Part shown: positions 24,710-32,420 of the stretch, piece after piece
Layout of the letters: every line of letters starts with the position of its first letter
Numbering within the stretch: the stretch's first letter is position 1
Assembly (NCBI GenBank): GCA_963770315.1
Contig: CAVYPC010000002.1
Coordinates: forward strand, 62,001-126,000
Direction: 5' to 3'
DNA: 64,000 bases
Origin: VRUE01 sp963770315
GTDB taxonomy: Bacteria; Actinomycetota; Thermoleophilia; Solirubrobacterales; 70-9
The notes under the pieces: generated by a model
Seen by the model: the letters and a program-made list of their open reading frames with translations, nothing else
What the model was told of the DNA's origin: nothing
The model's database searches: none
Made by a program: the position numbers and the translations under genes

Positions 24710-26123
24710 ATGTACCGCAGGCGGACCAAGATCATCGCAACCGTCGGCCCCGCGAGCTGGGACGACGACATCCTGGTGGGCCTGATCGAGGCCGGCGCCG
24801 ACGTCTTCCGCCTCAATTTCTCCCATGCCGATCGGGACCGCCACGCGCGCACGATCGAGTCGATCCGGGCGGCGGCGGAGCGGGGCGGGCGCGAGGTCGC
24901 CGTGCTGGGCGACCTGCCGGGGCCGAAGCTGCGGATCGGCGAGCTGCGCGGCGACGTCGCCGAGCTGGAGACCGGCATGCACGTGAAGCTGACCCCGCAG
25001 GCGGTCGAGGGGGACGCGGAGACGATCCCGGTCGACTGGCCGGGGGTCGCCTCGCTGCGCGAGGACGAACTGGTCTACCTCGCCGACGGCTCGATCCGCC
25101 TGCGCGTGGGCGAGGCTGAGGACGGCGGGGTGGACGCCGAAGTCGAGGTCGGCGGCACGCTCTCCTCCCACAAGGGGATGAACATTCCCGGCATCACTAC
25201 CCGCGCCGCGACCGACGGCGACCTCGGCTGGGTCGAGTTCTCGGTCGAGCACGGGATCGACCTGCTCGCGATGTCCTTCGTCTCCTCGGCGGCGGATCTT
25301 CGAGCCGGTCACCGAGCGGCTCCGATCGCTCGGCTCCGATATCCCGCTGATCGCCAAGATCGAGAAGCAGCAGGCCGCCGAGAACGCAGAGGAGATCGTT
25401 CGCGCGGCGAGCGGCGGGATCATGGTGGCGCGGGGCGATCTGGGGATCGAGCTCCCCCTGGCCCAGGTGCCGGTGGTGCAGAAACGGCTGATCAGGGCCG
25501 CCGGCCAGCGCTCCAAGCCGGCGATCACGGCGACGCAGATGCTCGCCTCGATGGTGACCGAGCGCCGCCCGACCAGGGCCGAGGTGACCGACGTCGCCAA
25601 CGCGATCTTCGACGGCACCGATGCGGTGATGCTCTCCGAGGAGACCGCGGTCGGTCGCCACCCGGTTGAGGCGGTGCGGGTGATGGACCAGATTGCGCGT
25701 GCGACCGAGCCCGATCTTCCCTACGGCGAGTGGCTGTTCACCCGCACCGACCAGGCGACCCAGGACGTCGCCGACTCGGTCGCGCAGAGCGCGGTTGGGG
25801 CCGTCTACCGGCTCAACCTGGCGGCAATGGTCGTGCCGACGACGAGTGGCCGCACCGCCCGTCTCGTCTCCGCCCACCGGCCCAACGTGCCGGTTCTGGC
25901 GATCTCGCCGCGGCCCGAGACGGTGCGCCGGCTCAACCTGCTCTTCGGCGTCACCGCGATCCACAGCGAGCACGAGACCGAGGTCCGCAGCCTGCTTGAC
26001 GACTGCGCTTCGCTGGCGGTGCGGCATGGCATCGCGCAGTCGGGGGACCTGGTCGCGATCGTCGCCGGCATGCCCGATCAGGAGCTGGGCACGAATCTTT
26101 TTGAGGTGCATCGTGTCCCCTGA
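24710..26123 (+). pseudogene. pyk: Pyruvate kinase, interrupted by a frameshift
   Basis: The first ~195 codons encode the N-terminal barrel half (RRTKIIATVGPASW, RLNFSHAD, GDLPGPKLRIGEL, the B domain and LLAMSFVSSAAD). From about 25291 the sequence continues correctly only in the +1 frame: IFEPVTERLRSLGSDIPLIA, KIEKQQAAENAEEI, GGIMVARGDLGIELPL, KPAITATQML and the C-terminal domain to 26123. All catalytic regions survive, so a one-base indel is the only defect. A sole pyruvate kinase would be expected to be intact, so an assembly error is plausible; a second copy elsewhere is the alternative. Confidence 0.85.
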
Positions 26124-26142
26124 CCGGTAGGCTGCCGCGCCA

Positions 26143-26610
26143 GTGACCGACTTCGACGCGATAGCGCAGGGGATGACGCAGGCGGTGCCCTTCGCCGGGC
26201 ACCTCGGCCTGGAGATCGCCAGCGTTGGCGAGGGGGAGGCGCTCGTGCGCCTGCCCGAGCGCGCCGAGCTGACCAACCACGTCGGCTCCCAGCACGCTGG
26301 CGCCCTCTTCACCGTGGCCGAGGCGGCGTCCGGCGCGGCCTTCGTCGGCGCCTTCGCCGAGCGGATGGGCGACGTCACGCCGCTGGCGCGCAGCGCCGAG
26401 ATTTCCTACGAGAAGATCGCAAAGGGCCCGATCGAGGCGAGCGCGAAGCTCGGCGTGCCGGCGGAGGAGGCGCTTGCCACTCTCGACGCCGAGGGCAAGG
26501 TCGTGTTTCCCTGCGAGGTCGAGCTGACCGACGCGTCCGGCCTGCGGGTCGCCACGGCGACGGTGCACTGGCACGTGCGGCTGAACAAGCCGGCGGCGAC
26601 CGGGGCATGA
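26143..26610 (+). CDS. Hotdog-fold thioesterase-like protein (DUF4442/PaaI type)
   Basis: A 155-residue hotdog-fold protein. The core ELTNHVGSQHAGALFTVAEA holds the NHxG...H-x-G-A-x-F-x-x-x-E pattern of PaaI/DUF4442 thioesterases, with the expected glutamate on the central helix. It probably hydrolyses an acyl-CoA. GTG start, 19 bases after pyk. The stop overlaps the enoyl-CoA hydratase start by ATGA, pointing to a shared role in acyl-CoA turnover. Confidence 0.78.
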   Translation: MTDFDAIAQGMTQAVPFAGHLGLEIASVGEGEALVRLPERAELTNHVGSQHAGALFTVAEAASGAAFVGAFAERMGDVTPLARSAEISYEKIAKGPIEASAKLGVPAEEALATLDAEGKVVFPCEVELTDASGLRVATATVHWHVRLNKPAATGA

Positions 26611-27380
26611 CGCTCGTCCGGCTCGAGCGTGACGGCGGCCTCGCCGTCGCCAGTTTCGAGAGCCCGCCGCTCAACCTCTTCAACCGGCAACTGCTCGACG
26701 ATCTGCGGGCGGCGATTGACGCGGTCGAGGCCGATCCGCCACGGGCGCTTCTCTTCCGCGCCGATGGACGGGCCGTCTCCGGCGGCGTCGACGTACATGA
26801 GTTCGACGGCGTCACCCCCGAGCAGGCGAGCCGGCTCTGGGACGAGCTGATCGGGATGGTCGAGCGGGTCGAAGGGCTGCCGTTGCCGGTCGTCTTCGCC
26901 GCCCACGCACTCACCCTCACCGCGGCCTTCGAGCTGGCGCTGGGCTGCGACCTGATCCTCGCGGCGCGTTCGGCCCAGTTCGGCCTGGTCGAGAAGGTCG
27001 TCGGCCTGACCCCCTCGATGGGCGGCACCCAACGCCTCGCCGAGCGCGCCGGCAGCGGCCGGGCCCGCCACTTCGTCATCAGCGGTGGGCTCTTCGGCGC
27101 CGAGGAGATGGAGCGCTGGGGTGTCGTCAATCTCCTCCTCGAGGACGAGGGCTTCGACGCCGCCGCTCGCGCCTACGCCGCCGAGCTGGCCGCCGGCCCG
27201 ACCAAAGCCCACGCGATGACCAAGCACATCCTGCGCCGCTACCGCGAAGGCGGCATCCCGGCAGCCGATCGGGCAGTGCGCGAGGACGCCGGCGAGCTCT
27301 TCGCCACGGAGGATCTCCAGCGCGCCGTCAAGACCTTCCTCGACAAGGGCCCCGGCCACGCCGAGTTTCAAGGCCGCTGA
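26607..27380 (+). CDS. Enoyl-CoA hydratase/isomerase family protein
   Basis: A 257-residue crotonase-fold protein. The first oxyanion-hole region is FRADGRAVSGGVDVHEF and the second is LTAAFELALGCDLILAARSAQFGL. At the positions of the two catalytic glutamates of enoyl-CoA hydratase only one acidic residue is clear (FGLVEKVVGL), so isomerase, hydrolase or dehydratase activity is possible. It is coupled to the thioesterase gene. It is the last chromosomal gene before the tRNA-Arg integration array. Confidence 0.85.
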   Translation: MTLVRLERDGGLAVASFESPPLNLFNRQLLDDLRAAIDAVEADPPRALLFRADGRAVSGGVDVHEFDGVTPEQASRLWDELIGMVERVEGLPLPVVFAAHALTLTAAFELALGCDLILAARSAQFGLVEKVVGLTPSMGGTQRLAERAGSGRARHFVISGGLFGAEEMERWGVVNLLLEDEGFDAAARAYAAELAAGPTKAHAMTKHILRRYREGGIPAADRAVREDAGELFATEDLQRAVKTFLDKGPGHAEFQGR

Positions 27381-27443
27381 TCGCGGGCACAGGCCCAAGC
27401 CCCGCCCCATAGAATGCCCCCAAGAGGCATCCAGCCTCGACCC

Positions 27444-27516
27444 GCGCCCGTAGCTCAGTTGGATAGAGCGTCGGTCTACGAAACCGAAGGTCACAGGTTC
27501 GAATCCTGTCGGGCGC
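27444..27516 (+). tRNA. tRNA-Arg (anticodon ACG), integration target
   Basis: Acceptor GCGCCCG/CGGGCGC with discriminator G, anticodon stem TCGGT/ACCGA with loop CTACGAA giving ACG, T-arm CAGGT-TCGAA-TCCTG context intact. 73 nt, no encoded CCA. Its 3' part from 27476 onward reappears three times downstream (35400, 44568, 45353), marking it as the attachment site of a tandem island array. The 5' half occurs only here. Confidence 0.96.
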
Positions 27517-27522
27517 GTTCGG

Positions 27523-27547
27523 TGAAACCCGCTTGCGAAGCGGGTTT
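27523..27547 (+). terminator. Hairpin after tRNA-Arg
   Basis: Perfect 11-base arms (GAAACCCGCTT and AAGCGGGTTTC) with a GCG loop, seven bases after the tRNA, followed by CCGGCCTTTC. It can end tRNA transcription; it also lies at the left end of element A and shares GAAACCxGCTTG with the right end, so it may double as a recombination site. Confidence 0.6.
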
Positions 27548-27586
27548 CCGGCCTTTCGGGGGTCACTCGAACAGTGCGAGATTGTC

Positions 27587-27607
27587 GCTGGGGCAACGCC
27601 TGGGGCA
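27587..27607 (+). repeat. Paired TGGGGCAA repeats, left end of element A
   Basis: CTGGGGCAA occurs twice with 12-base spacing (27587 and 27599). The same pair with the same spacing occurs near the right end of the element at 35281 and 35293. This is the layout of integrase arm-binding sites. Confidence 0.5.
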
Positions 27608-27832
27608 ATGTGAGGTCGGAGTGACGTTTGATCCCGGGCCTTGCGCCGGGTCTCCGGTCCACCTACGTTCGCGCGGCAAACGCGAATAAGAAGCGCCCCG
27701 GCAGCGCGCTAACGCCCCGGGGCCGGCACCGAAGTAGAAGCCTTCGATGCGAGAGAGACGGTACCGCCGTGGCGTTTTGACGGCCGTATCGCTGGCGGCT
27801 CTTTCGGTGCCCCGACCGGAAGGAGGGCCGCC

Positions 27833-28129
27833 GTGCCCGACACGCCCATCACCACGAATTGCGCCGAGTGCGGTCTTCCCAGTTACGCCGCCCAGGAGGC
27901 CCGAAACCAGCGCGTCGTCCTCGACTTCCTACTCGAACAGCATCCAGCCCAGTTGACGATCCCGGAGGTTGCCCAAGCGCTGTATGCCCATCCTGGCGAC
28001 TTTGACAAGAGCGATGAAGTGGAGCGGGCGATCCGCGATCTCGTCGGCGGAGGGCTCCTGCACTGCCATGGCCCCTTCGTCTTGCCGACGCGAGCGGCGC
28101 TTTACTTCTCCGGCTTGGAGATGGAGTGA
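27833..28129 (+). CDS. Small winged-helix-like island protein
   Basis: A 98-residue protein starting at GTG after GGAAGGAGGG. It opens with NCAECGLP, a possible CxxC, then VVLDFLLEQHPAQLTIPEVA, VERAIRDLVGGGLLHCHGPF and VLPTRAALYFSGLEME. The element B protein at 36.03 kb is clearly homologous through most of its length, and a more distant relative lies at 14.8 kb. The helix-turn-strand layout suggests a winged helix. The stop overlaps the XRE start (TGATG), so the two are translationally coupled and probably act as one regulatory unit for the element. Confidence 0.65.
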   Translation: MPDTPITTNCAECGLPSYAAQEARNQRVVLDFLLEQHPAQLTIPEVAQALYAHPGDFDKSDEVERAIRDLVGGGLLHCHGPFVLPTRAALYFSGLEME

Positions 28130-28434
28130 TGGAGGTTGCAAGACGCTTCGGGGAGAACCTGCGCCGACACCGCAAAGCGGCCGACATATCCCAGGAAGAG
28201 CTGGGACTGCGCTGCTCGCTCCATCGGACCGAGATCGGTCTACTGGAGCGAGGGGCGCGGGTCCCTCGCATCGACACGCTGATCAAGATCTCCAGTGGCC
28301 TGGGCATCCGGATCGACTGCGCCCTGCTCGATGGGATCACCTGGACGGCAGGCACGATCGAGGTCGGGGCGTTCACGATTCTTTCTGGCTCCGATGAGCA
28401 CGCAGGCCTCATGGAGCGCGCTACGGCTCCGTGA
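28129..28434 (+). CDS. XRE-family regulator, partner of the winged-helix protein
   Basis: A 101-residue protein. The HTH_3 domain is FGENLRRHRKAADISQEELG, then LHRTEIGLLERGARVPRIDT. A conserved tail, CALLDGITWTAGTIEVGAF, is shared almost residue for residue with the element B homologue (CSLLDGITWNPGSTRAGAF) and is not a usual XRE feature. It overlaps the upstream gene (TGATG). Probable role: immunity-type repressor governing integrase or cargo expression; the target may be the repeat array just downstream. Confidence 0.78.
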   Translation: MEVARRFGENLRRHRKAADISQEELGLRCSLHRTEIGLLERGARVPRIDTLIKISSGLGIRIDCALLDGITWTAGTIEVGAFTILSGSDEHAGLMERATAP

Positions 28435-28506
28435 GCGCGGCAGTCGGAGAACGCCGACGTGGTCAGCTCGGACCCCGATTCAGGCGAGTAAAGCGAGCAG
28501 GCGTTC

Positions 28507-28566
28507 GGTTCGCACTGCGCTTCGTTCTGTAGTTCGCACTGCGGTTCGCACTGCACTTCGCACCTA
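28507..28566 (+). repeat. Five-unit 12-bp repeat array
   Basis: Units of 12 bases follow without spacers: GGTTCGCACTGC, GCTTCGTTCTGT, AGTTCGCACTGC, GGTTCGCACTGC, ACTTCGCACCTA. Consensus is RGTTCGCACTGC, with units 2 and 5 degenerate. The array lies between the XRE gene and the integrase. It may be an operator for the regulatory pair, arm sites for the integrase or an iteron-type origin. The remaining ~440 bases to the integrase hold no supported gene. Confidence 0.6.
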
Positions 28567-28875
28567 CGCCGGGCGAGTGACGCTCCAGGTCGCTTGTGGA
28601 CTGGCTTTGCGCGTCTGTGGCTCGCTGACTTCTATTAGTCGTAAGAGGATTGGTTCCGCAGAATCGAGATTTCCTCGGTCGCTCAGTTGCCGCCAGGCCT
28701 TGCGGGACACCCCGCCGCCGTCAACCTCGCCTGGCTCTGCTGACCTTCGCCTATGAGGGCCACCGTGCCTCGTCGCCACTCGGCGCGTTGCACCATGTAA
28801 TGTTTTGTCCGTCAACGTCAAAATGGGGCGGCGCCGCTACGAACGGCCCGCCCCCGGCTCACGAGGTACAAGCTC

Positions 28876-30069
28876 ATGAGCGTTTCCCAGGATACGTCGG
28901 CCCCTGCGGCCGGTCCAGGCCGCGGCGACAAGCGGCGGCTCGTCAAGACCAGGACGCCAGGCGTCTTCAAGCGGATCGGCGCTGAGGGCGATGTACTCGG
29001 CTATGTCTGCGTCTTCCGCAGCGCGGGAAGGCAGTGCAAGCGCAGCGCCCGCACCTACGAGGAGGCGAAGCGGATCAAGCGCGAGAGCGAGACCGACCGC
29101 GACCGCGGCGAGCTTCAGGCGCGCACGTCGATCGGCTTTCTGCCCTATGTCGATGAATGGGTCGAGCGCTACCGCGGCCAGGGTAGACGCGGCTTCCGCG
29201 AGAACACCCGCGAGGAATACCGCCGCCTGATCCGCGCCTACGCGCACCACCACTTCCCACGCAAGCTGAAGCTGGTCGACGTGAGCACCTACGCGCTGGC
29301 GCGCTTCACGGATTGGCTCGCCGACGAGAAGGAGCAAGGCAAGCGCCTCAGCGACCGCACGATCGCCAACGCCGTGATCCCGCTGCGTGCCGCGCTGGCG
29401 ACCGCCAAGCGTGAGGGCCTGATCCGCCACAACCCCGCCCAGGGCCTCGCCATGCCCCATCGCGAGCAGCTGCCCGAGGAGGAGGTCAAGGTCTTCAGCC
29501 GCGACCAGCTCACCGCCGTTCTGGCAATCGCGCCCGAGCGCCATGCTCTGCTGTTCGAGCTACTGGCCGCGACCGGTTTGCGGATCAGCGAGGCGATCGC
29601 TCTCCAGCGCCTGCATCTCCAGCTCGACCAGGACGAGCCCGAGGTCTGCATCCGCCGCGCCATCGTCCGCGACCGAATCGAGCCACCCAAGAGCAAGTAC
29701 GGCCGCCGCGAGGTCCACCTACCGCCGTCGCTGGCAAGGAACCTCCGCGCTCATCTTGCCGCCCGGGCCGATCAGGATTCGACCGCGCTCGCGTTCCCCA
29801 GTGAAGCAGGAGGCCCGCTCAACCCCGGCAACCTCCGCCGCCGCGTCCTCAAGCCGCTCGTAGAGGAGGTCAGCGCTCCCTGGGCTGGTTTCCACACGTT
29901 TCGCCACACCTTCGCCTCGCTCCACCTCAGCCAAGGCACCAACCTCCTCCAGCTAAGCCGCGCCCTCGGCCACCACTCGCCGGCCTTCACGTTGACCCGC
30001 TACACGCACTTGCTGCCGGGGGACGAGGCGCCGGCACTCTATCTTTCGCAAGATCGCTTTGGGGACTGA
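28876..30069 (+). CDS. int: Tyrosine recombinase/integrase of element A
   Basis: A 397-residue phage-type integrase. The N-terminal arm-binding region (about 25-80) contains GYVCVFRSAGRQ, the SAM-like core-binding domain spans about 87-195, and the catalytic domain shows Arg236 (ATGLRISEA), Lys274 (PPKSKYGRR), His340-x-x-Arg343 (FHTFRHTF), His366 (LGHHSPA) and Tyr376 (LTRYTHLL). All catalytic residues are present, so it should be active. It probably inserts the element into the tRNA-Arg 3' end. No Xis gene is seen in this element; the winged-helix protein could serve that role. Confidence 0.94.
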   Translation: MSVSQDTSAPAAGPGRGDKRRLVKTRTPGVFKRIGAEGDVLGYVCVFRSAGRQCKRSARTYEEAKRIKRESETDRDRGELQARTSIGFLPYVDEWVERYRGQGRRGFRENTREEYRRLIRAYAHHHFPRKLKLVDVSTYALARFTDWLADEKEQGKRLSDRTIANAVIPLRAALATAKREGLIRHNPAQGLAMPHREQLPEEEVKVFSRDQLTAVLAIAPERHALLFELLAATGLRISEAIALQRLHLQLDQDEPEVCIRRAIVRDRIEPPKSKYGRREVHLPPSLARNLRAHLAARADQDSTALAFPSEAGGPLNPGNLRRRVLKPLVEEVSAPWAGFHTFRHTFASLHLSQGTNLLQLSRALGHHSPAFTLTRYTHLLPGDEAPALYLSQDRFGD

Positions 30070-30089
30070 ATTCAGAAGTCTCTGAATTC
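30068..30089. terminator. Perfect inverted repeat at integrase stop
   Basis: Nine-base arms GAATTCAGA and TCTGAATTC around AGTC; the left arm overlaps the integrase stop codon. There is no T-run. It may end the integrase message or serve as an operator for the helicase-DarT operon 200 bases downstream. The 30090-30288 interval is relatively AT-rich and likely holds the operon promoter. Confidence 0.6.
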
Positions 30090-30288
30090 GTCACGTAGGC
30101 GCTCACATGCTTGTGTGCTTGGCCCGGACGGGAGATTCACGGACGATTCATCTCTGTCTCGCGCCCAGTGCGAAAATCGTTTCTCCTATTCCAAGTGACG
30201 TTGATCGTCCGGAATTTGCGGGGGTTGTCGAGCGTCCACCTGCCCGCTGGGATTTTTTGCTGTATCAACGACTGTCCTTTAGCAGGGA

Positions 30289-31710
30289 ATGGACGGGCTA
30301 TTGAGGACGCTGAAAAACGTCGTACCAACGCCTGAGCAGGCGCTCGTAGTCGATAACGACGAGCCGGGCTACTGGCTTATTCGGGGAGCTGCTGGCAGTG
30401 GCAAGACGACGACGGCTCTTCTTCGGCTGAAGTTCTTGGTCCGCTATTGGCGAGATCGGCGTGAGGATCTTGGGATTGCCGGGCCGGTACGAGTGCTTGT
30501 ACTCACCTTCAATCGCACTCTGCGCGGCTACATCGAGGAACTCTCTTTGGAGCAGATCCAGGCTGGGCCAGAGGTTGATCTGGAGATTGCGACCTTCGGC
30601 TCTTGGTCATCGACCCTGCTTGGCCAGGTGATTCTTGATCGCGACGCCCGTGGCGCTCGGCTCAATGAGCTAGCCAGCAATGAGTTCCCCTGGCGTCCAG
30701 AGTTTCTTGCTGAGGAGGTTGACTATGTCCTTGGTGGGTGGCTCCCAGCCGACCGCAGCGAATACCTAAGCGCCGAGCGGACCGGCCGTGGGCCTGTCCC
30801 CCGTGTCGATCGACCACTCCGCGAGCGCCTTTTGGGGCAGGTCATCGAGCCCTACGAGGTCTGGAAGCGGGAGCGCGGTGTGGTGGACTGGAGCGACCTA
30901 GCGGTTCAACTCGCCGAGAACCGCTTGACCACTCCCTACGACGTCGTTGTTGTCGATGAGACGCAGGACTTTTCAGCGAATCAGATCCGCGCAATTGCTA
31001 ACCATCTTTCCGAGGAGTTCGTCTGCACCTTTGTCAGGGATACGACTCAGCGCATCTACCCCAACTTTTTTACCTGGCGTGAGGTTGGTGTGGAGTTTGG
31101 TCCACAGGGCAACCGCAGCCGCCGCCTTCGGCGGAACTACCGCAACACTCGTCAAATCGCTGCTTTTGCGCGACCTCTCGTGGACGGCATCGAGGCACTC
31201 GAAGACGAGGCAATCCCCGACTTCACTGGCTGTGAACGCGATGGCGACCGTCCAAAGGTGTTGCGGGGCCTGTATTCTGAGCAACTCGACTGGGCGATCC
31301 CCTACTTGCGTTCTGAGGCTGTTGGTCCTGAAGACACTGTCGCCTTCCTCCATCCTCGTGGTGGCGGTTGGTTTAGGGAGTTGCGGCAGCGACTGAACTC
31401 TGAGGATCTCTCCTGGACGAGCCTTACGCGAGAGGTCGAATGGCCCCAGGGTGATGAGCGGATAGCGCTCTGCACGATGCATTCGGCCAAGGGTCTGGAG
31501 TTCGATCACGTAATCATCCTCGGCTACAACGCTGAGGTCATCTGGTACCGAGAAGAGGAGAATGCCTCTTCAATTGACCTACAGCGGCGCCTATTGGCGA
31601 TGGCCGTTGGCCGAGCCCGCAAAGGCTTGGTGCTCGGCTACAAGCCGAGCGAGGCAGCTCGCCTAGTCGACTTTCTCGACTCCGACACGTATGAGGCGAT
31701 CGAGCTGTGA
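30289..31710 (+). CDS. SF1 (UvrD/Rep-like) DNA helicase
   Basis: A 473-residue superfamily 1 helicase, shorter than UvrD/Rep (650-720), with compact 1B/2B insertions. Motifs: Walker A GAAGSGKT (33-40), motif Ia VLTFNRTL, Walker B VVDETQ (221-226), motif III DTTQRIY (251-257), motif IV RRNYRNT, motif V MHSAKGLEFDHV (397-408), motif VI AVGRARKGL (439-447, usual form ALTRAR). It should unwind or translocate on DNA. The stop overlaps the DarT-like gene by four bases (GTGA), so the two are translationally coupled and probably act together. Codon usage looks richer in T-ending codons than the chromosome, suggesting transfer. Confidence 0.88.
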   Translation: MDGLLRTLKNVVPTPEQALVVDNDEPGYWLIRGAAGSGKTTTALLRLKFLVRYWRDRREDLGIAGPVRVLVLTFNRTLRGYIEELSLEQIQAGPEVDLEIATFGSWSSTLLGQVILDRDARGARLNELASNEFPWRPEFLAEEVDYVLGGWLPADRSEYLSAERTGRGPVPRVDRPLRERLLGQVIEPYEVWKRERGVVDWSDLAVQLAENRLTTPYDVVVVDETQDFSANQIRAIANHLSEEFVCTFVRDTTQRIYPNFFTWREVGVEFGPQGNRSRRLRRNYRNTRQIAAFARPLVDGIEALEDEAIPDFTGCERDGDRPKVLRGLYSEQLDWAIPYLRSEAVGPEDTVAFLHPRGGGWFRELRQRLNSEDLSWTSLTREVEWPQGDERIALCTMHSAKGLEFDHVIILGYNAEVIWYREEENASSIDLQRRLLAMAVGRARKGLVLGYKPSEAARLVDFLDSDTYEAIEL

Positions 31711-32327
31711 GCACCGCTGAGTTGGCGCGGGGGCAAGGGATCCAAGAGGTGTTGCACTACACCTCCGAGCGGGGTGCAATGGGCACCGTGATGAAGAAGG
31801 CGCTGCTTTCACGCGAGCAGGTCGAAAACGATTCTGACATCGCCTTCATCTTCGAGGGCATATGGGAGCGAAAGGATCCCGAGTGGGTCGACTACATCTC
31901 GCTGTCCCTGAGCCGCATCAACCTCGACCTCTTCCGTCGCTCACGGAGACACTTCCCTGACTACTGGTGGGCGATCCTTAGCTTTGATGTCGAGATTCTG
32001 GATCACGACGATGTCTGGTTCACTACGACGAACAACACCTATCCAGTGTGCAGGCGAGCGCAAGGAGAAGACGGGCTGGCAGCCATGTTTTCCCCTCAGG
32101 TTCCATGGGGACGGCAGGGATCGGTAAAAACCAGGTACCCAGGGATGTCCGGGGCTTGGACGACCTGCGAGGCGGCCGAGGTGCTCTACCCGCAACGCAT
32201 CCCGCTGGAGTATCTGCAGCGGATCTACGTGCCCGGTGCTCAGCATCGAAGGCTCGTGCAGGCCTGGGCCGAGGTGTATGGCGCCGGGGAGCTCTCGGTC
32301 GAGGTAAACCCTGGCTCATTTGCGTAG
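31707..32327 (+). CDS. DarT-family DNA ADP-ribosyltransferase
   Basis: A 206-residue protein resembling the DarT (DUF4433) family. Features: VLHYTSERGAMGTVMKKALLS (NAD-binding HxT, residues 17-19, and loop), VDYISLSLSRIN (62-72), WWAILSFDVEILDHDDVWFT, and TTCEAAEVLYPQRIPLEYLQ, where Glu158 is the expected catalytic glutamate. Known DarT enzymes attach ADP-ribose from NAD to bases in single-stranded DNA and act in toxin-antitoxin and anti-phage systems. Here no DarG macrodomain follows; instead an ADP-ribosylglycohydrolase lies downstream. GTG start inside the helicase stop. Assignment is from motif pattern only. Confidence 0.78.
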   Translation: MSTAELARGQGIQEVLHYTSERGAMGTVMKKALLSREQVENDSDIAFIFEGIWERKDPEWVDYISLSLSRINLDLFRRSRRHFPDYWWAILSFDVEILDHDDVWFTTTNNTYPVCRRAQGEDGLAAMFSPQVPWGRQGSVKTRYPGMSGAWTTCEAAEVLYPQRIPLEYLQRIYVPGAQHRRLVQAWAEVYGAGELSVEVNPGSFA

Positions 32328-32420
32328 GGGGCCTCGTGGAACCGCAAATTTCCGCATCTAGCGACCTTTAACGAAGCTAGCCCCGGAGAGTCCAGGCCTC
32401 CAGATACCTTGTACGTCAGG

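Noticed and set aside
23497..25119. A 540-codon open frame on the plus strand
   Set aside because: It is antisense to the P450, whose heme and I-helix motifs prove the other strand codes.
5102..28292. Avoidance of AGATCT as a sign of the BglII-like nuclease
   Set aside because: AGATCT is present at several places (for example 5102, 16322 and near 23486 and 28287), and one window is too small for a statistical claim.
28507..28566. CRISPR array
   Set aside because: Units are 12 bases and contiguous, with no spacers and no cas genes nearby.
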